Shown here in pieces: positions 60,367-64,000 of a stretch of 64,000 bases of DNA (positions within the stretch are counted from its first letter, which is position 1; every line of letters begins with the position of its first letter). The notes beneath the pieces are model-generated. The model was not told where the DNA came from and did no database searches. It saw nothing but the letters and a program-made list of their open reading frames with translations. The position numbers and the translations under genes were made by a program. This DNA comes from Streptomyces sp. MRC013. Its GTDB lineage: Bacteria > Actinomycetota > Actinomycetes > Streptomycetales > Streptomycetaceae. The stretch is from the NCBI RefSeq assembly GCF_023614235.1, contig NZ_CP094264.1:1240001-1304000 (forward strand), written 5' to 3'.

Positions 60367-60388
60367 TTTACTAGGACGTCCAAGTAAA
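60367..60388. promoter_or_regulatory. 22-bp operator over the icmA promoter
   Basis: TTTACT-A-GGACGTCC-A-AGTAAA is symmetric except for the two A positions. It ends 9 nt before the icmA ATG. The minus-strand right half site contains TAGTAA, which is placed as a -10 box for a nearly leaderless transcript, so a bound repressor would block RNA polymerase directly. The cognate regulator is unknown; TetR (57229) and MarR (60828) genes are close. Confidence 0.65.
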
Positions 60389-60462
60389 TGTCGATGGCCG
60401 ACCACCGGGGGAGCGTCACACCCGACGGCCGGGGCCTCGGCGGGCCCCCGCGGGCCCGGGGC

Positions 60463-60795
60463 TCAGGCCTCGGCGACGGCCGGGGCGGAGCCGGCGATCA
60501 GCGGCCCGACCTCGCGGACGACCTTGCGCTCGACGAAGAACGCGGCGAGGGGGATGGTGCCGCTGAGCAGGATCCACAGCAGCTTGCCGAGCGGCCAGCG
60601 CGCCTTGGACCCCAGGTCGAAGGCGAAGACGAGGTAGACGATGTAGAGGATGCCGTGGGTCTGGGACACCACGAAGGTCACGTCCTCGCCCATGTCGAAC
60701 CCGTACTTGAAGACCATGCAGGTCGACAGGATCAACAGCATGACGGCGGTGACGTAGGCCATCACCCGGTAGCGGGTCAGCACGCTGGATTTCAT
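60463..60795 (-). CDS. DUF3817 integral membrane protein
   Basis: A 110-residue protein with three hydrophobic segments (VMAYVTAVMLLILSTCMVF, THGILYIVYLVFAFDLG, LLWILLSGTIPLAAFFVERK), the layout of the DUF3817 family. Function unknown. No ribosome binding site is present; TACGCT (60803-60808 on the minus strand) lies 7 nt before the ATG, suggesting a leaderless mRNA separate from the MarR gene 33 nt upstream. A paralogue is encoded at 62546. Confidence 0.88.
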   Translation of the reverse strand: MKSSVLTRYRVMAYVTAVMLLILSTCMVFKYGFDMGEDVTFVVSQTHGILYIVYLVFAFDLGSKARWPLGKLLWILLSGTIPLAAFFVERKVVREVGPLIAGSAPAVAEA

Positions 60796-60827
60796 GCCAT
60801 CGAGCGTAACCACCCGGCCAGGGCGGT

Positions 60828-61349
60828 CTACGCGCGCCCCTGCCCCTCCTCGAAGTCCCCCGCGGCCACCCGCAGCGGCCGGAGCATCGCGAAGATCTCC
60901 GCGCACCCCTCCGCGTCGTACGCGCCCAGGCCGAAGTCCACGGCCATCAGGTCCGCCGTGGCCGCCTCGACCACCTCGCGGCCCTTGTCCGTGACGGAGG
61001 CGAGCGTGCCCCGCCCGTCCCGGGGGTTGGGACGCTTGGCGACGAGACCGGAGCGGACCAGCCGGTCGACGGTGTTCGTCACGGACGTGGGGTGGACCAT
61101 CAGCCGCTCGCCGATCTTCGACATGGGCAACTCCCCGGACTTGGAGAAGGTGAGCAGCACCAGCGCCTCGTACCGCGCGAACGTCAGCCCGTACGGCTTG
61201 ACCACCGCGTCGACCTCGGCCAGCAGGATCTGGTGGGCGCGCATGATCGAGGTGATCGCCGCCATCGAGGGGACCGGCCCCCAGCGCCGCCGCCAGAGCT
61301 CGTCGGCGCGGGCGATGGGGTCGAAGGGGAGGCTGAGCGGCTTCGGCAC
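60828..61349 (-). CDS. MarR family transcriptional regulator
   Basis: A 173-residue regulator with a winged helix-turn-helix (GELPMSKIGERLMVHPTSVTN, TVDRLVRSGLVAKRPNPRDG, wing TLASVTDKGREVV) preceded by a dimerisation helix (ITSIMRAHQILLAEVD). The GTG at 61349 lies 6 nt after TAAGGT (61356-61361), so the message may be leaderless. The closest downstream gene is DUF3817; icmA lies further on in the same direction and could be the target. Confidence 0.9.
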   Translation of the reverse strand: MPKPLSLPFDPIARADELWRRRWGPVPSMAAITSIMRAHQILLAEVDAVVKPYGLTFARYEALVLLTFSKSGELPMSKIGERLMVHPTSVTNTVDRLVRSGLVAKRPNPRDGRGTLASVTDKGREVVEAATADLMAVDFGLGAYDAEGCAEIFAMLRPLRVAAGDFEEGQGRA

Positions 61350-61771
61350 GCCCCGACCTTACCGAGCGGCCACATCGCGGTCGCCCGGGTCTCACACTCC
61401 GGTCGCCGCGGGACGCTCCCGGCGGCCGACCGGGCGGGAGCCGCCCCGCTTCTCCGCGGCCCTCGGGGCACCCTCGTACGCAGTGGACGGCTCCCGCTCA
61501 GGGCCGCCCCGTGCGGCCGTCCACGGCCGGGAGGGGCCGGTGCCGTCGGGGTCCCGGGGCCGGGCCCGTACTCCGCCCGCACGCCCTTGCCGGGCACCCC
61601 GCCGGGCCGGGGACGCCGGCCCCACCGGGTCGCGGGACGGCCGCCGGGAGCAGGCCGCGCCCGTCGGTGCGGTCCGCGCCGGGGCGGCGTTCGCCCCGGG
61701 TGTCGGCGCCCCCGACGCGTACGGTCGTGGTGAGGGCCGTGACCGGCGCGATCGACCGGACAGGGGACCCG
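61350..61771. other. 422 bp without a supported gene
   Basis: Upstream region of marR and the sequence downstream of the truncated gene at 61772. The leaderless -10 box of marR is at 61356-61361. The rest is a G+C-rich stretch in which the missing C-terminal part of the 61772 gene would have been expected; no recognisable protein is found in any frame. Confidence 0.5.
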
Positions 61772-62113
61772 TCACGCTCCGCGGCCGCCGCGCGGTGGGG
61801 TTCGAGGCGACCGGCCCCCACGCGGTCGCACGGCCCCCACGCGGTCGCACGGCGCCCGCGAGGCGGTCGGCTGGCCGGGCCGGACCAGGTAGGCGAGGAG
61901 GACCGCGGAGAGCACCGGGGCGGGCGTCATGAGCAGTACGGCCCGCGCTCGGTGCGGCTCGCGTCCGAGCGGGCTGCGGTACCCGACGGTGTACGCCGCC
62001 GTGCCCGGGTCCGTCAGGGGGCCGGCGAGGCGGCTGTACGCGTCGTAGTCGTAGCCGCCGCCGGGAGCCGTCCCGTCGCCGTCGCCGGCACCGCCGCCCT
62101 CCGACCTGGGCAC
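61772..62113 (-). pseudogene. Probable truncated glycosyltransferase-like membrane protein
   Basis: The GTG at 62113 has a GGAGAC site. The first 75 residues look like a conserved start (DYDAYSRLAGPLTDPGTAAY, then REPHRARAVLLM and a membrane segment APVLSAVLLAYLVRPG). I recall this as the N-terminus of family-2 glycosyltransferases of Streptomyces, which are several hundred residues longer. After residue 78 the frame becomes Arg/Pro/Gly-rich and stops at 113. A 19-bp tandem duplication in the tail may have destroyed it. The identification rests on memory and is tentative. Confidence 0.45.
61812..61849. repeat. 19-bp tandem duplication
   Basis: CGGCCCCCACGCGGTCGCA occurs twice in direct succession, with a degenerate third copy after it. 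The length is not a multiple of three, so it changes the frame of the gene it lies in (61772-62113). Confidence 0.85.
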
Positions 62114-62258
62114 CGGTGTCTCCAGCCTGTCGAGCGGGATCGCTTACCCCCACGAAAGGGGACGGGCCGGTACGTGTCGATCCGGAGGCCCCCGACCGGG
62201 CGTACGGCTCGGCGGGTCGGGGGCCGGAGGGAGCGGGCCGCAGCGGGCGGCGCCGGGG

Positions 62259-62549
62259 TCAGGCCAGGCGGCGCTCCACCGCGTCGACCTTGGCGGTGAG
62301 GCCGTCCGTCACGCCGGGGCGGATGTCGGCCTTCAGGACGAGGGAGACGCGCGGGGCGCGGGCCTCGACGGCCGCCACCGCGCGGCGGACGACGTCCATG
62401 ACCTCGTCCCACTCCCCCTCCACGGAGGTGAACATCGCGTCGGTGCGGTTCGGCAGGCCCGACTCGCGGACGACGCGCACGGCCTCGGCGACGTACTCGC
62501 CGACCTCCTCGCCGACGCCCAGCGGGGTGACGGAGAACGCGACGATCAC
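62259..62549 (-). CDS. MTH1187/YkoF-type thiamine-binding-like protein
   Basis: A 96-residue protein of the DUF77 family ([20 protein letters not shown], then [19 protein letters not shown] and [13 protein letters not shown]). Members are ferredoxin-like-fold proteins, some of which bind thiamine or hydroxymethylpyrimidine. The GTG at 62549 overlaps the stop of the DUF3817 gene (GTGA), so the two are translated together. No thiamine riboswitch was seen upstream. Confidence 0.85.
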   Translation of the reverse strand: MIVAFSVTPLGVGEEVGEYVAEAVRVVRESGLPNRTDAMFTSVEGEWDEVMDVVRRAVAAVEARAPRVSLVLKADIRPGVTDGLTAKVDAVERRLA

Positions 62550-62890
62550 GCGTCCACCGTCCCCTCGCGCCGGGCGCGGGAGGCGATCACGGCGGCGTCG
62601 GCGGCGCGCCTGAGCCTGCGGTCGGCGTAGAAGCCTCCGAAGGGCACCACGGCGAGGACGAAGTACAGCGCGCCGGTCTTCACATCCCACTTCGCGTTCT
62701 TCCAGGCGTCCAGCCAGAAGACCAGGTACAGCACGAAGAGGAAGCCGTGGACGGCGCCCATGAAGGGGACGGCGTTGAACTCCGTGGTGCGCTTGAGGAC
62801 CGAGCAGACGAGCAGCACGAGGAAGGAGACCGCCTCGGGGCCCGAGACGAGGCGGAGGCGGTGGAGGGCGGATGCGGTCTTGATGTCCAC
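62546..62890 (-). CDS. DUF3817 integral membrane protein (second copy)
   Basis: A 114-residue protein with three hydrophobic segments ([51 protein letters not shown]). The GTG at 62890 ([14 protein letters not shown]) fits the family start; a GTG 12 nt earlier is possible. It is translationally coupled to the thiamine-binding-like protein. Function unknown. Confidence 0.87.
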   Translation of the reverse strand: MDIKTASALHRLRLVSGPEAVSFLVLLVCSVLKRTTEFNAVPFMGAVHGFLFVLYLVFWLDAWKNAKWDVKTGALYFVLAVVPFGGFYADRRLRRAADAAVIASRARREGTVDA

Positions 62891-63030
62891 GGGAACAGGC
62901 ACCTTCTGCGCGGGGGTCGGTCTTGTGAAAGGGTGCACAAGCTTGCCCGCATTCTGCCAGGCGGACCCGGCGGGGGGCCCGCCGGGTCCGGATCGCCCCG
63001 CCGGTGCTGTCCCCGCCGCCCCGGGCCGGT

Positions 63031-63036
63031 TACCGT
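63031..63036 (+). promoter_or_regulatory. -10 box of a probable leaderless promoter for the AIM24 genes
   Basis: TACCGT ends 6 nt before the GTG at 63043, with no ribosome binding site between. Confidence 0.35.
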
Positions 63037-63042
63037 CTGCCC

Positions 63043-63682
63043 GTGACAACCTTCCGACTCCACGGCAGCAGGGTCCTGGCCGTCGACATGACCGGCGACG
63101 CGGTCAGGGCGAAGAACGGCTCGATGGTCGCGTACGAGGGCGAGATGGCCTTCAGGAGGACGAGCGGCGGCGGCGAGGGACTGCGCGGCGCGGTCACCCG
63201 GCGGCTCACCGGCGAGCGGATGGAGGTCATGGAGGTGACGGGGCGGGGGACCTGCTACTTCGCGGACCGGGCCTCCGACGTCACCGTCCTGGCTCTCCAC
63301 GGCGAGAGGCTGTGCGTGGAGGCGGGCAACCTGCTGTGCGCCGACGCCGGGCTGCGCACCGGGACGACCTTCACCGGGCTGCGCGGCGGCGCTTCCGGCA
63401 CCGGGCTGTTCACCACGACGGTCGAGGGCTCCGGCCGGGTGGCGATCGTGTCGGACGGGCCGGCCGTGGTGCTGCGCGTGACGCCGCGGCACCCGCTGGC
63501 GGTGGACCCCGGGGCGTACGTGGCGCACCAGGGGGACCTGCGGCAGGACCTCCGGTCCGGCGCCACGTTCCGCACGCTCCTGGGCGAGGGGGGGCGGCGA
63601 GGCGTTCCAGATCCGGTTCGAGGGCGAGGGGCTGGTGTACGTGCAGCCGAGCGAGCGCGAGACCGCGGGGGGCGATCTCTAG
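63043..63682 (+). CDS. AIM24 family protein, frameshifted in this sequence
   Basis: The frame from the GTG at 63043 (VTTFRLHGSRVLAVDMTGDA) encodes an AIM24-type beta-sandwich with repeated G-rich strands (KNGSMVAYEGEMAFRR, GRGTCYFADRASDVTVL). The end (GGEAFQIRFEGEGLVYVQPS and GGDL) is in another frame; removing one G from the G7 run 63588-63594 joins them into 212 residues. The TAG stop abuts the ATG of the next AIM24 gene, so the pair is one operon. The role is unknown in bacteria; relatives affect membranes in mitochondria. Confidence 0.75.
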
Positions 63683-64000
63683 ATGCCGTTCCGGGAGGTC
63701 AACTCCAAGATGGTCGAGGCCGTGGTCGCGCCGGGGCAGCGGGTGTTCAGCCAGCGCGGGGCGATGCTCGCGTACCGGGGGAGGTCGTTTTCACGCCGAA
63801 CACGGCCGGCGGCCGGGGCGGCGTCGCGGCGATGCTGGGCCGGCGCGCGGCCGGCGAGGCGGTGCCGCTGATGACGGTCGAGGGGGACGGCACGGTGCTG
63901 TTCGGGCACGGCGGCCACCATGTGCAGGTGGTCCGGCTCTCCGGGGACACGCTGTACGTGGAGGCGGACCGGCTGCTGGCGTTCGACGGCACCCTGGAGC
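63683..64000 (+). CDS. AIM24 family protein (partial, cut by the right edge; frameshifted)
   Basis: The ATG at 63683 follows the previous stop directly (TAGATG). MPFREVNSKMVEAVVAPGQR and QRGAMLAYRG are typical AIM24 N-terminal text. The following EVVFTPNTAGGRGGVAAMLG is one frame away; one extra G in the G5 run 63777-63781 restores it. The frame is then open to the window end (DTLYVEADRLLAFDGTLE). It is a tandem paralogue of the preceding gene. Confidence 0.72.

Noticed and set aside
60358..60462. B12 riboswitch upstream of the B12-dependent mutase gene
   Set aside because: Only 105 bp separate the genes, and no conserved B12-box elements are present.

Overview
The window is about 73% G+C, coding codons end almost always in G or C, GTG starts are common, and the gene set (GlgE glucan pathway, IcmA, DUF6114/DUF6230 proteins, SseB pair next to a glycine riboswitch) points to a chromosomal core region of a Streptomyces species. 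From memory, the gene order follows the region of the S. coelicolor chromosome that runs from the icmA/pyk/pfk genes to the gcvT/oligopeptide-transporter genes, in inverted orientation; this was not checked by alignment. No phage, insertion sequence, CRISPR array, rRNA or tRNA was found.

Layout. 1-1192: a cut thioesterase and a TRIC-type channel. 1324-7143: a five-gene oligopeptide ABC importer on the minus strand (binding protein, two permeases, two ATPases). 7331-9706: two SseB-family genes and a P-loop kinase-like gene. 9862-14531: a tandem glycine riboswitch followed by gcvT, gcvH, glyA and sdaA, a glycine/serine catabolic unit; gcvP is not here. 14703-18948: EF-hand protein, GNAT, a probable small RNA, an anti-sigma-type ATPase, an enoyl-CoA hydratase and an L,D-transpeptidase. 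19411-40035: a storage-glucan region with glgX, a heterodimeric ABC exporter, a secreted M4 protease, then glgP divergent from glgE-treS-mak-glgB. 40022-46466: a HelD/HelR-type RNA polymerase-associated helicase, a C4-dicarboxylate symporter and, divergent from it, a CitA/CitB-type two-component system. 46596-52798: pfkA divergent from pta-ackA, then pyk (glycolysis and acetate overflow). 52865-55427: a poorly understood envelope trio (Pro-rich secreted protein, DUF6114, DUF6230). 56028-62113: thioredoxin-TPR protein, TetR, GNAT, icmA, DUF3817, MarR and a truncated glycosyltransferase-like gene. 62259-64000: a thiamine-binding-like protein, a second DUF3817 protein and two AIM24 genes, the last cut by the window edge.

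The genes form a carbon-partitioning neighbourhood. TreS and Mak turn trehalose into maltose 1-phosphate, GlgE polymerises it, GlgB branches the glucan, and GlgP and GlgX break it down. PfkA and Pyk run glycolysis, and Pta and AckA interconvert acetyl-CoA and acetate. The DctA-type carrier with its sensor probably handles external C4-dicarboxylates.

A warning for users. At least eight conserved genes are out of frame by exactly one base. Seven of the eight change frame at short homopolymer runs of G or C, and one at an A/T run (10130, 38580, 54293, 63588 and 63777 are the clearest). This looks like residual indel error in the assembly rather than gene decay, so these genes are annotated as full-length with the break noted.

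Other signals of interest are a 22-bp near-perfect palindrome over the icmA promoter, a hairpin that holds the GNAT start codon in its stem and the ribosome binding site in its loop, a 46-nt perfect palindrome after the ABC exporter, an orphan promoter and terminator pair that fits a small RNA of about 120 nt, a TTA codon in an AT-rich patch at the start of glgE, and at least eight genes whose -10 box sits 6-8 nt before the start codon, as expected for leaderless mRNAs.
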